Positions 8,320-16,450 of a stretch of 64,000 nt of DNA are shown piece after piece (position 1 is the first letter of the stretch; each line of letters opens with the position of its first letter). The notes under the pieces are model-generated. The model saw only the letters and a program-made list of their open reading frames with translations, did not search any database and was not told the DNA's origin. The DNA is from CAYZXL01 sp964482435 (GTDB lineage Bacteria; Auribacterota; JABMQX01): contig CAYZXL010000014.1 in the NCBI GenBank assembly GCA_964482435.1, forward strand, positions 40,345-104,344. The letters are read 5' to 3'. The position numbers and the translations under genes are program-made.

Positions 8320-8352
8320 GAGAACAGCGCCACGAAGCGCGAGGACACTTGC

Positions 8353-9060
8353 ATGGCGGAGAAGGCATCGCAAGGACTGGCAGGTTTGCTTTTGGGCATC
8401 AGGGAATTTCTTGTGCAGATGAAAAAAGAAGGAGCGAAGGACATTCACCTTTCTCCGGAAGGAAGGAAAGCGCTGGACAGGGTTCTTCGGAGGGCGTCAG
8501 GGGTGAGGACTCTGCGCGATCTCGAGGAGATGATGAAGAAGTGCCACAAGTGTCCGATAGGCGGCGACAGGCTGAATCTCGTCTTCGGCGAAGGAAGCGA
8601 GAAGGCGGAGATTGTTTTCGTCGGAGAGGCGCCGGGGGAAGACGAGGACGAGCAGGGAAGACCCTTCGTGGGACGGGCGGGGCAGCTTCTCACGAAAATC
8701 ATCAAGGCCATGGGATATGAGCGAGACCAGGTGTATATCGCGAACGTGCTGAAGTGCCGGCCGCCGGTCAACCGCGAGCCGCTCCCGGAGGAGGTGGCGC
8801 GGTGCTCTCCATACTTAGCGATGCAGGTGGAGCTGATTAAGCCGAAGGTGGTTGTGGCGCTGGGGAAGCACGCCGCCCACGCTCTGTTAGGAATTGAGAC
8901 GCCCATAACGAAGCTGCGCGGGAATTTGAAGAGTTATCGCGGGATACCGGTGATGCCGACGTTTCATCCGTCTTATTTGCTGCGCAATCCGAGGGCGAAG
9001 AAGGAAGTGTGGGAAGATTTGAAGAAGGTGCTTGAGATTGTGAGGCGAGGCCGGAAGTAG
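8353..9060 (+). CDS. Family 4 uracil-DNA glycosylase (4Fe-4S)
   Basis: 235 aa. Removes uracil from DNA in base-excision repair. Family-4 marks are clear: an N-terminal cluster motif CHKCPIG near residue 64, active-site motif GEAPGEDEDEQGRPF near 91-105, NVLKCRPPVNREP with another cluster Cys, CSPYL, and the HPSYLLRNP motif near residue 204. The first 60 residues form a charged helical extension. It sits 33 bp after ispH-ubiA and 1 bp before priA, in what looks like one operon of nucleotide and DNA-maintenance genes (thyX, ispH-ubiA, UDG, priA). Confidence 0.93.
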   Translation: MAEKASQGLAGLLLGIREFLVQMKKEGAKDIHLSPEGRKALDRVLRRASGVRTLRDLEEMMKKCHKCPIGGDRLNLVFGEGSEKAEIVFVGEAPGEDEDEQGRPFVGRAGQLLTKIIKAMGYERDQVYIANVLKCRPPVNREPLPEEVARCSPYLAMQVELIKPKVVVALGKHAAHALLGIETPITKLRGNLKSYRGIPVMPTFHPSYLLRNPRAKKEVWEDLKKVLEIVRRGRK

Positions 9061-9061
9061 C

Positions 9062-11302
9062 ATGGACAACGAAAGGTCGTCCAACAAATTCGCTCAGGTG
9101 GCGCTGGAAGTGGCGGTGGGAAAGGAGCTGGATTATGCCGTGCCGGAGAGCCTGCGAGATAAGATCGAGGTTGGGAGCAGGGTTTGGGTTCCGCTCGGCA
9201 CGGGAACGCGGACGGGATATGTCGTGAGCTTCTCGGATAGACCGTCGTTTGAGCCGGTGAAGGAAATTGCAGGGAAGGTGGAAGGGGATTTCGGGATTCC
9301 AGCGAGCTTGATGGAGCTGGCGAGATGGGTCTCAGAGTATTACAGCGCACCGCTCGGGCAGACGCTGAACTGCGTTGTCCCGGCGAGTGTTCGGCGAGCG
9401 GGGCTGAGGCCGAGGCAAGTCGCCTTTGTTAAACGAGCAGGAACGCTCGAGGAGACGAGGGACGCATGCATTCATCTGCGGCAGAAGGCACCGAAACAGG
9501 CAGCGGCGCTGGAGGTGCTGCTGAACGCGGGGAAGGAGATTTCGCTCGATGAATTGTGCGAGAAGGGCCGCTGTACGCGGGCGACAGTTCAGGCGCTCGT
9601 GAAAGCCGGCCTGGCAAAGCTCGAGAGACGAAGCGTCGAGGGGTTGACGATGAGGGGGGAGGCGTACCTCCGGAGCGAGCCGAAGAAGTTGAACCCCGAG
9701 CAGGAGGCTCTTTTTCAAGCAATCTCACGGGACATGGATGCGGGAGTCCACGTGGTTCATCTGATTCAGGGGGTTACCGCGAGCGGCAAGACCGAAATAT
9801 ATCTTCAGGCTATCGCCCACGCCTTGAGTAAGGGGAAGAGCAGCATAATGCTCGTCCCGGAGATTTCCCTGACGCCGCAGACGATAGAGCGGTTTCGGTC
9901 TCGGTTCGGGGAGGAGGTCGCAGTGCTGCATCACCGCCTTTCTCACGGAGAGCGGCACGAGCAGTGGCACAGGATTCGCGCCGGGGAAGCGAAGATAACA
10001 GTTGGCGCGAGGTCGGCGGTCTTTGCGCCATCGCCGAACGTGGCGTTGATTGTCGTGGATGAGGAGCACGATTCGAGCTATAAGCAATCGGAGCTTTGCC
10101 CGACATACCACGCCAGAGACGCCGCGGTTTTCCGGGGCAAGAACGAGAATGCCGTGGTCATTCTTGGAAGTGCCACGCCATCGCTCGAATCGTTTTATAA
10201 TGCGGGGAAGGGAAGATACCGCCTGGGATGCCTGTCGAAGCGAGTGGATGACAGACCGCTCCCGACGATGTTTGTGGTGGACATGAGGAGGGAAGCCGAG
10301 AAGCAAAAGCGCGTGCCGATTTTTTCCGACCTGCTTCTCGACGCAATCGGGAAGAGACTTGAGAGGTCGGAGCAGGCGATGCTTTTTTTGAATCGGAGGG
10401 GGTATTCGACGGTGGTGAGCTGCCGAAGCTGCGGCAAGGCGCTGGAATGCGAGGATTGTAGTGTGCCCCTGAAATATCATCGAAAGGAAGATAGGCTTTT
10501 GTGCCATATCTGCGGGCGTTCGATCGAGGCGGTGAGCATCTGCCCCTCGTGCAAAAGGAGCACGCTGATCCACCACGGGATAGGGACGCAGAAGGTTGAG
10601 GCGGCGCTGAGGAAGGTCTTTCCGCAGGTGCGAGTTCTGAGAATGGACTACGACACGACGCGACAGAAGGATTCCCATTTTCGGATTCTGCGGGATTTCA
10701 AAGTTGGCAAAGCGGACGTCTTGCTCGGAACGCAGATGATTAGCAAGGGACTGCATTTCGAGAATGTCACGCTCGTCGGAATCATTTCGGCGGATACCTC
10801 CTTGCACATAACCGATTTTCGTGCGGGGGAGAGGACATTTCAGCTTATCATGCAGGTGGCTGGGAGGGCTGGGAGGGGAGAGGTTGCGGGGGAGGTCGTG
10901 ATTCAGACGTTTCAGCCGGAACATGCGGCGGTTCTCGCAGCGAAGGCGCATGATTATGCAATGTTCTATCGAGACGAGGTAGGTCAGCGGGAGGAACTCG
11001 GGTATCCGCCAGCGGCTCGCCTTGTCTCGGTGATGGTGACCGGAAGGGAAGAGGGGAAGGTCAGGGAGAAGGCGGTTGAGGTGTCGAGAGCATTGGCTGA
11101 AAGGCTCGGGGAGAATGCGAGGGTTCTCGGACCAGCGCCGGCGAGGATTGTCAGAGCCAAAAAGATGTATCGGTATCGGGCGCTCGTGAAATGCCCGGAG
11201 GTTGGGCCCGTGACGGCCGCTTACAGGGACGTGATGAAAACGGTGAAGGTTCCGTATGGCGTGAAAGTGGCGATTGATGTTGACCCCGTTGCGGTTGATT
11301 GA
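9062..11302 (+). CDS. priA: Primosomal protein N' (replication restart helicase PriA)
   Basis: 746 aa, the normal length. PriA is a 3'-5' DNA helicase that reloads the replisome at stalled forks. Seen here: N-terminal DNA-binding domain (QVALEVAVGKELDYAVPE), Walker A GVTASGKTEI near residue 238, the DEEH box (VVDEEHDSSYKQ) near 332, GSATPS, two zinc-binding cysteine groups (CRSCGKALECEDC, then CHICG and CPSC) around residues 454-496, and helicase motifs GTQMISKGLHFENVTLVGI and QVAGRAGRG. The start follows the UDG stop by a single base. It ends the housekeeping run on this strand. Confidence 0.96.
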   Translation: MDNERSSNKFAQVALEVAVGKELDYAVPESLRDKIEVGSRVWVPLGTGTRTGYVVSFSDRPSFEPVKEIAGKVEGDFGIPASLMELARWVSEYYSAPLGQTLNCVVPASVRRAGLRPRQVAFVKRAGTLEETRDACIHLRQKAPKQAAALEVLLNAGKEISLDELCEKGRCTRATVQALVKAGLAKLERRSVEGLTMRGEAYLRSEPKKLNPEQEALFQAISRDMDAGVHVVHLIQGVTASGKTEIYLQAIAHALSKGKSSIMLVPEISLTPQTIERFRSRFGEEVAVLHHRLSHGERHEQWHRIRAGEAKITVGARSAVFAPSPNVALIVVDEEHDSSYKQSELCPTYHARDAAVFRGKNENAVVILGSATPSLESFYNAGKGRYRLGCLSKRVDDRPLPTMFVVDMRREAEKQKRVPIFSDLLLDAIGKRLERSEQAMLFLNRRGYSTVVSCRSCGKALECEDCSVPLKYHRKEDRLLCHICGRSIEAVSICPSCKRSTLIHHGIGTQKVEAALRKVFPQVRVLRMDYDTTRQKDSHFRILRDFKVGKADVLLGTQMISKGLHFENVTLVGIISADTSLHITDFRAGERTFQLIMQVAGRAGRGEVAGEVVIQTFQPEHAAVLAAKAHDYAMFYRDEVGQREELGYPPAARLVSVMVTGREEGKVREKAVEVSRALAERLGENARVLGPAPARIVRAKKMYRYRALVKCPEVGPVTAAYRDVMKTVKVPYGVKVAIDVDPVAVD

Positions 11303-11451
11303 GCGAGCGCCGCGGGGGCTTCGCCCATGTTTCGTAAGATGCCCCTTGTGCCGACGGTGGAGGAAGACAGTTGGACGTGTGCTCGAACGGGAATCTCACG
11401 TGGGACGAGATACATTCGACGAACAGTGTGCCGGTGGGTAAAGGAGTGAGG

Positions 11452-13482
11452 ATGAGAAGATTGAAGGAAAGTGGGCTTGTGAGATCGAGCGTGGTGATGG
11501 GTATCGCTGCCGGGGTCGTATGGCTCGCGGCTGTGGATGCTCTGGCTGCCTCGTCGTGGAACAAGACGGTTCTCCCGGAGGAGATCAAGACCACGGAGAT
11601 CGAGGAGGGCACCGCTTTGGTCATAACGCAGAACGCGGCTCATGCGTATGACCGCTCGAGAAGAAGATGGGTGAGCCAGGGAATTCCCACGGTGCTGTCC
11701 GGGCAGAAGGTTGCGCCGAGGACAGCGGTTTGCTGGTCAACGGCAAAAGCGTGGGCTTACAGCTCGAAGGTGGCAGCGTGGACGGAGGTGGTGCTGGCGG
11801 AGCAGGCGACTGATTGCAGCGCATCGGACGACGTGGCGGTCGTCTCGACCGCGACGAAGGTGTATGCGTATAGCGCCTTGACCGGCAAATGGAGCGTTTG
11901 CAGCCCGACCGGGGCGATTCAGTCGGTGGCGGTGAACAAGCAGATAGCGCTTGTGCGGGCAGGGAGAAAGACCTTCGGGTACAGCGCCTTTCTCGACGGT
12001 TGGACGGAGCTTTCGCTCACTACAGAGCCGGCCGGGTCGGCGATAGGAGCGAGGGTGGCGATTCTGTGGACGACAACCAAAGTCTACGGTTTCAGCGCGA
12101 GCGACGGGTTGTGGAAGTCCGACACGATTTCCGGCACGGCCCAGAGCGGGTTGGCGGGCGAAGATGTGGCGATGCTCTGGAGTGAAAACAAGGTGCATGG
12201 GTTCAGCGGGACGATGGGGAGCTGGTCTTCCCAGTACTCGACGGGAGGGAATTTCGCGGGCGGAAAAGTCGGAAAGGGAGCGGCGGTCTCCTGGACGGCC
12301 GGGAATGCGTACGGGTTTGCCCCCTCAACGGGAAGCTGGGCGAAGGTGACGCTGGCGGGAGCCTCTCCCACGGCAGAAATCGGGGACTACGTTGTGGTCT
12401 TGCGGACGGATAACAAGATTTACGGATACAGCCCGGCGCTGCGGGCGTGGGCGGCGGAGACACTGGTTGGGAGTTCACCGCAGGTTTTGATGGGAAAAGG
12501 GGTCGGCGTTGTCCAGACGAACCTGAGGGCGTTTGGGTACTCGGCGACGAAAGGCGCATGGGCTTCGGTGAACCTTCCCTCGGGAACCATCACGGGGAAG
12601 GCGGCGGAGAACGTTGCGGCATTGTGGTCGGACGTGGAGGTGTTCATTTACGATGGGCTTGAGGCGATGTGGAAGACAACGATGGTCTCCGGAGGGTCGC
12701 GGACGGGGAGCGTCGGCGATTACCTGGCGATGGTTCGGATGGACCGCGAGGCCCACGTCTATGACGTGCTGACCCATGCTTGGTTGCCAATCGAGACGCC
12801 GGGCGGGACCTCCGGCGGCGACGCGAAGGAGAAGATTTGTGTGGCATGGGGTGCGGAGAGGGGATACGGATATACGGCAGGGTCGGGAGCGTGGGCGTCA
12901 TTGATTTTCGCCGGAACGTTTGTGACGAGCAATGTGGCTGAACGAGTCGCGATTGTGTCAGGGGCGCAGGGATATGTTTTCGGGTACAGTCGGGACCGAG
13001 CGGAATGGGAGACATATCCGGTGGATTACATAAGAAGCGGGACGAAGGTAAGCAAGGACGTCGGAATCATCTGGGGAACAACGGAAGTCACGATTTTCGA
13101 TCCGGTGGAGTTTGATAGCGATGGCGATGGAATGGCGGATTGGTGGGAGGAGAAATACCAGTTCGATAAGCTCAGCCCCCTGGATTCGCTTCTGGACCCT
13201 GACGGAGATGGGCGGATGAATCTGTACGAGTTCCTGGCTGGGACGGAGCCGAGGAATGCGGATTCAGTCTTGAAAGTCGAGACCGTTTCGCTCGACGGCG
13301 GAATGCTGGTTCGGTGGCAGAGCGTTCCGGGCATGAGATACCGGGTCGAGGCGAGCGAGGATATGAGCACATGGCGAACGGTGAGCGGCGAAATCACCGC
13401 TCTGGAAAACACGTCCGAGTGGCGGGATGCGACCGCAGGGAGCGTCCTGAAAAGGTTTTATCGCGCCGTCGTGATTCCGTGA
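11452..13482 (+). CDS. Secreted propeller-like protein of 37-residue repeats with Dx[DN]xDG hinge and C-terminal module
   Basis: 676 aa. ATG at 11452 is preceded by AAAGGAG and opens a signal peptide (residues about 1-33, ending ALA-AS). Residues about 50-550 contain some 13.5 tandem repeats of 37 residues, each with the pattern (V/I)A(V/I)LWTxxKVYGYSAxxGxW. Typical units are VAILWTTTKVYGFSASDGLW and VVVLRTDNKIYGYSPALRAW. This strict period suggests one or two stacked beta-propellers. After it comes a calcium-type hinge (DSDGDGMADWWEEKYQ, then DPDGDGRMNLYEFLAG) and a C-terminal domain ending RRFYRA-like (LKRFYRAVVIP). The same end is found in the beta-helix protein at 35-38 kb. Likely exported and displayed or secreted; ligand unknown. 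Confidence 0.85.
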   Translation: MRRLKESGLVRSSVVMGIAAGVVWLAAVDALAASSWNKTVLPEEIKTTEIEEGTALVITQNAAHAYDRSRRRWVSQGIPTVLSGQKVAPRTAVCWSTAKAWAYSSKVAAWTEVVLAEQATDCSASDDVAVVSTATKVYAYSALTGKWSVCSPTGAIQSVAVNKQIALVRAGRKTFGYSAFLDGWTELSLTTEPAGSAIGARVAILWTTTKVYGFSASDGLWKSDTISGTAQSGLAGEDVAMLWSENKVHGFSGTMGSWSSQYSTGGNFAGGKVGKGAAVSWTAGNAYGFAPSTGSWAKVTLAGASPTAEIGDYVVVLRTDNKIYGYSPALRAWAAETLVGSSPQVLMGKGVGVVQTNLRAFGYSATKGAWASVNLPSGTITGKAAENVAALWSDVEVFIYDGLEAMWKTTMVSGGSRTGSVGDYLAMVRMDREAHVYDVLTHAWLPIETPGGTSGGDAKEKICVAWGAERGYGYTAGSGAWASLIFAGTFVTSNVAERVAIVSGAQGYVFGYSRDRAEWETYPVDYIRSGTKVSKDVGIIWGTTEVTIFDPVEFDSDGDGMADWWEEKYQFDKLSPLDSLLDPDGDGRMNLYEFLAGTEPRNADSVLKVETVSLDGGMLVRWQSVPGMRYRVEASEDMSTWRTVSGEITALENTSEWRDATAGSVLKRFYRAVVIP

Positions 13483-13584
13483 GGCGGGCGGTTGTCTCGT
13501 CACGAGAGGCATGGGTCCCTTTCGCGAACGCCGACCACCTGCCTTTCTCCGCGGGGGGCGAAGACGTTTCGGTGCAAAACTGGG

Positions 13585-14168
13585 CTATCGCCGCCGTTCA
13601 CCCATGACAGAGAAGGCGCAGAGGGACCGAGGGGGGACGGTGGCGTGGACGGAATTGCCCTCCGCTTCGCATGTAACGCCATCATCCATCGGTTTCAGAG
13701 AGATGGCGGAGAACCTTCGCACGCCTTTTTTTCTGAATGTAATGTCGGCCGGCGTGTCGTTGAAGTTCTCGATGACGACGACGTCTTCGGAGTAGAGGTA
13801 AAGGGCAACCTTAGACGGGGCGGAGAGCTCGATGCCGAAGGGGGCGAGGAGAGGCTTGCGCAGCGGGTCGAGTTGTTCGCGGGTGAGGTTGTAGAGGTCT
13901 CGCGGCTCATCCCCAACCTTGAGAGTCTGGAGGTTCTTCGAGTCAAGGGAGACTTTGTCCTTGAGGTCTTCGGCGAGATGGCTCGTGATGAGGACGGGCT
14001 TCCCGACATCGAGCGTCTTCATTAGCTTGTCAGAGAAAGTGGAGTCGGCGAGGGCGTGCTGGGAGAAGAACGCGGCCTTTGCATCGGTTTCAATGGTGTC
14101 CGATGGGACGAGCGGGAGACCGAGCATCCCGACGAAGTCGAAGATGTATTCTTCCTGCTTGGGGGGGG
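13585..14168 (-). pseudogene. C-terminal part of frameshifted secreted TIM-barrel-like protein
   Basis: About 191 codons that continue the protein encoded at 14090-15223 but in another frame. Continuity is clear: the upstream part ends at PIVGIHSPKPPNSPP and this part resumes with KQEEYIFDFVGMLG directly after a run of eight G (14161-14168, C on the coding strand). Removing one base joins the two frames. The segment ends with a beta-rich region (SKVALYLYSEDVVVIENFND) typical of the C-terminal sandwich of glycoside-hydrolase-like proteins. It has no start of its own with a convincing ribosome binding site. Confidence 0.7.
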
Positions 14169-15223
14169 CTGTTGGGAGGCTTCGGGGAGTGAATTCCGAC
14201 GATGGGCTTCTCGTGGACGAGGCGAGCGAGTTGGAAGAGGGCGGGGATTTCCTGTCGAAGACGCGAAACGTCTGCCGCGCCCTGTCCAGACTGGAGTGAG
14301 CCGTAGCAGAAGAGGAGAGCAGTTTTCGCCTGGCCGAGGACTGTCTGGCGAGCTTGCTCGACGTATGTGGGCGGGCTTGTCCCATAGGGGTCGAACCATC
14401 CGCCGCCGGTTTTCTGCCCTCCGATTTTTCCCAGCCACTGCATTATGAAATATGACTCGTACTGTGCTTTACGTCCCCAGCGCGTGCTGTCGGGGTCGCG
14501 CGATTCCGTTCCGACCCAGATAAAGTCAAAGTCCCGCGTCTGACGGATTACATCGTAGCCCCGCTCGTGAAATTTGTCGTACCACTGAGGATATTTGATG
14601 ATGATTTTGACTTTGGGATTGGCCTTTTTTGCCTGGGCGAGGATTCGCTTGTTGGACACGTCAAGCATGAGGTCGAGGCGGTACTCGAACCACGAGCGAG
14701 AGCCTTTCGCCTTCTGGCAATCCTCGCACAGGCATTGGGTGAAAAGGAAATCGTCTATCATGATGTCGTCGAAGAGGCTGGCAGCGAACTCGAATTCGCT
14801 CTGGAGTCGTTCCTGGGTTGGGAGGTCGGTGTAACAGCAAATCTCGTCCCAGCCGCCGGTGGATTTCTTGCCGAGGTTAGTCGTCGTGATGCAGCCGGAG
14901 GCTTCGATGCCGTCCTTGCGGAAGCGCTCTCTTGCGTTCTCCAGAGCGCTGCGTTCAGCGCGATAGCCGCCGCGGAAGGATTCGATGAAGACTTTTGTAA
15001 CAGCGGTTTCCTTGCACCACTGAACGGCTTTCTCGATGCCCTCCGGCGACGAGAGATGGCGCCTGACGTCCTGGGCGGTGAAAAGGGTCGAGAAGCGGAA
15101 GGTGTCCTTGTTTTTCAATGCGAGGGTCCAGAGTGGATATTCGTCTTCCGCAGCGCTGATGGCAGCGCGGATAAAGGAGAAAGCCAGAATCGCCAGGAAC
15201 ATCGTATGCGCTTTTCTTGTCAT
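14090..15223 (-). CDS. Secreted TIM-barrel glycoside-hydrolase-like protein, N-terminal part (frameshifted)
   Basis: The ATG at 15223 is preceded by GGAGGT and opens a signal peptide (FLAILAFSFIRAAISA). The mature part reads like a (beta/alpha)8 barrel, with strands ending in acidic residues: VTKVFIESFRGGYRAER, FDDIMIDDFLFTQCLCEDCQ, VKIIIKYPQWYDKF, DFDFIWVGTESRD and TALLFCYGSLQSGQG. The DIMIDDF segment with its CLCEDC cysteines recalls putative glycoside hydrolases found in Lentisphaerae and Planctomycetes, but I cannot assign a CAZy family. The true frame ends near 14168; the last 25 or so residues called in this frame are out of frame. With the downstream segment the intact protein would be about 546 aa. 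Confidence 0.75.
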   Translation of the reverse strand: MTRKAHTMFLAILAFSFIRAAISAAEDEYPLWTLALKNKDTFRFSTLFTAQDVRRHLSSPEGIEKAVQWCKETAVTKVFIESFRGGYRAERSALENARERFRKDGIEASGCITTTNLGKKSTGGWDEICCYTDLPTQERLQSEFEFAASLFDDIMIDDFLFTQCLCEDCQKAKGSRSWFEYRLDLMLDVSNKRILAQAKKANPKVKIIIKYPQWYDKFHERGYDVIRQTRDFDFIWVGTESRDPDSTRWGRKAQYESYFIMQWLGKIGGQKTGGGWFDPYGTSPPTYVEQARQTVLGQAKTALLFCYGSLQSGQGAADVSRLRQEIPALFQLARLVHEKPIVGIHSPKPPNSPPQAGRIHLRLRRDARSPARPIGHH

Positions 15224-15353
15224 GGTCAGGATACCTCCGGGTTGAGTTCTGGTCGTTGGGCCGGAATCCGACGAGAATGCTACCACTGCGGGAAGATTCG
15301 GTCAATTCGGTGTTTGACCAGGAGCGTGGCTGCGTCTGAAGGTGCCTGATTGC

Positions 15354-15378
15354 CAAAGCCGCCTTCGGATCGGCTTTG
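15354..15378. repeat. Palindrome in divergent intergenic region
   Basis: CAAAGCCG at 15354-15361 and CGGCTTTG at 15371-15378 form a perfect 8-bp stem around a 9-nt loop. It lies in the 334-bp gap between two divergent genes, so it cannot be a terminator for either. No other gene is evident in this gap. It marks the right edge of the G-rich block. Confidence 0.55.
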
Positions 15379-15557
15379 CGGCTCCAGATTTCAGTGCGGC
15401 TATGACACCAAAACCGGGCCCACACGCGGAGACAGATGGTTTGACAGGCAACTCGTGTGGTCTTAGAATACGGACAGCAGAGGTGAACCGCCTCTCTTTG
15501 GCGGGGGTGGTGACTTTGGGCGTCAACCGGTTTGGTGCTCGGCAGGTGGAGGAAAGG

Positions 15558-16430
15558 ATGATTAAACTTGGCGTTTTCTCGGACGAAGTCTCCCAGGACC
15601 TGGAAAGAGCGATTGCCTTAGCAAAGGACTTCAGACTAAACGGGCTGGAAATCCGTTCGGTTTGGAACACTCCGCCGGACAAGCTGAGCGACGATGACGC
15701 GAAGAGAATACGCCTCGCCCTCGACCGGGCAGGGTTGGAGTGTTACAGCATCGCCTCCCCATTTTTCAAGTGCAACCTGCACTCCGAGGGTGAGTACGGC
15801 GTTCATCTGGATATTCTCCGCCGCTGCATTCGCCTCGCTAAGACTCTCGGCACAAACAATGTCCGCGGCTTCACGTTCTGGCGCAAGCCGTCCCCGACTT
15901 TTGAGGAAGCCCGCGATGCCATCATCCGGAAGTTCCGAGAGCCGGTCTCCATCATCGAAGGAGAAGGAATCTACCTGCTCATCGAGAATGAATCGAGCAC
16001 GTACGTCGCCTCCGGAATCAAGCTAAGCCACCTCATTCGGGACATAGGCTCTAAGAACGTGCGAGTCACCTGGGACCCCTGCAACTGCCTGTTCGACCGC
16101 GCATGCGAGCCGCCTTTCCCGGAGGGTTACGAAGCCGTCAAAAACCTGATTCGCCTCGTTCATGTGAAGGATGCCGTTCGGGTTGATGACGACCGCATTG
16201 CCGAACACGTCCCTGTCGGAGAAGGCGATGCCGGGTTGAGACAACTCTTTTCCAGGCTAAAGCGAGACGGGTACAGCGGCTATCTTTCACTCGAGACTCA
16301 CTGGCGCCCTGTCCGCAGGTTGGAGAAGGAGCTGGTTGACAAACCCGGCGGGCAGGCGTATTCCGAGGACGCGGAGGCCGCCAGCAGAATCTGCGCTGAA
16401 AAAATGATAAGGATGTTCGCGGAAGCCTGA
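15558..16430 (+). CDS. Xylose-isomerase-like TIM-barrel (sugar phosphate isomerase/epimerase)
   Basis: 290 aa. ATG at 15558 is chosen for its GGAGGAAAGG ribosome binding site and because the conserved fold begins there (MIKLGVFSDEVSQDLERAI). AP-endonuclease-2-type motifs are present: GLEIRSV at the first metal strand, FTFWRK, YLLIENESST, VTWDPCN, RLVHVKDA and YLSLETHW, which supply the Glu/Asp/His metal ligands. Such proteins isomerise or epimerise sugars or inositol derivatives, or act as keto-sugar hydrolyases; substrate cannot be read from sequence. It is followed 20 bp later by the cysteine desulfurase. Confidence 0.88.
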   Translation: MIKLGVFSDEVSQDLERAIALAKDFRLNGLEIRSVWNTPPDKLSDDDAKRIRLALDRAGLECYSIASPFFKCNLHSEGEYGVHLDILRRCIRLAKTLGTNNVRGFTFWRKPSPTFEEARDAIIRKFREPVSIIEGEGIYLLIENESSTYVASGIKLSHLIRDIGSKNVRVTWDPCNCLFDRACEPPFPEGYEAVKNLIRLVHVKDAVRVDDDRIAEHVPVGEGDAGLRQLFSRLKRDGYSGYLSLETHWRPVRRLEKELVDKPGGQAYSEDAEAASRICAEKMIRMFAEA

Positions 16431-16450
16431 GCCGCGCTCAGACTACAACC

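Noticed and set aside
9725..10951. 408-aa minus-strand open frame
   Set aside because: Antisense shadow of priA; the + frame carries Walker A, DEEH and zinc cysteines.
14155..14175. Programmed ribosomal frameshift at the G8 run
   Set aside because: No recognisable slippery heptamer in the correct frame with a downstream stem; a one-base insertion or error explains it more simply.
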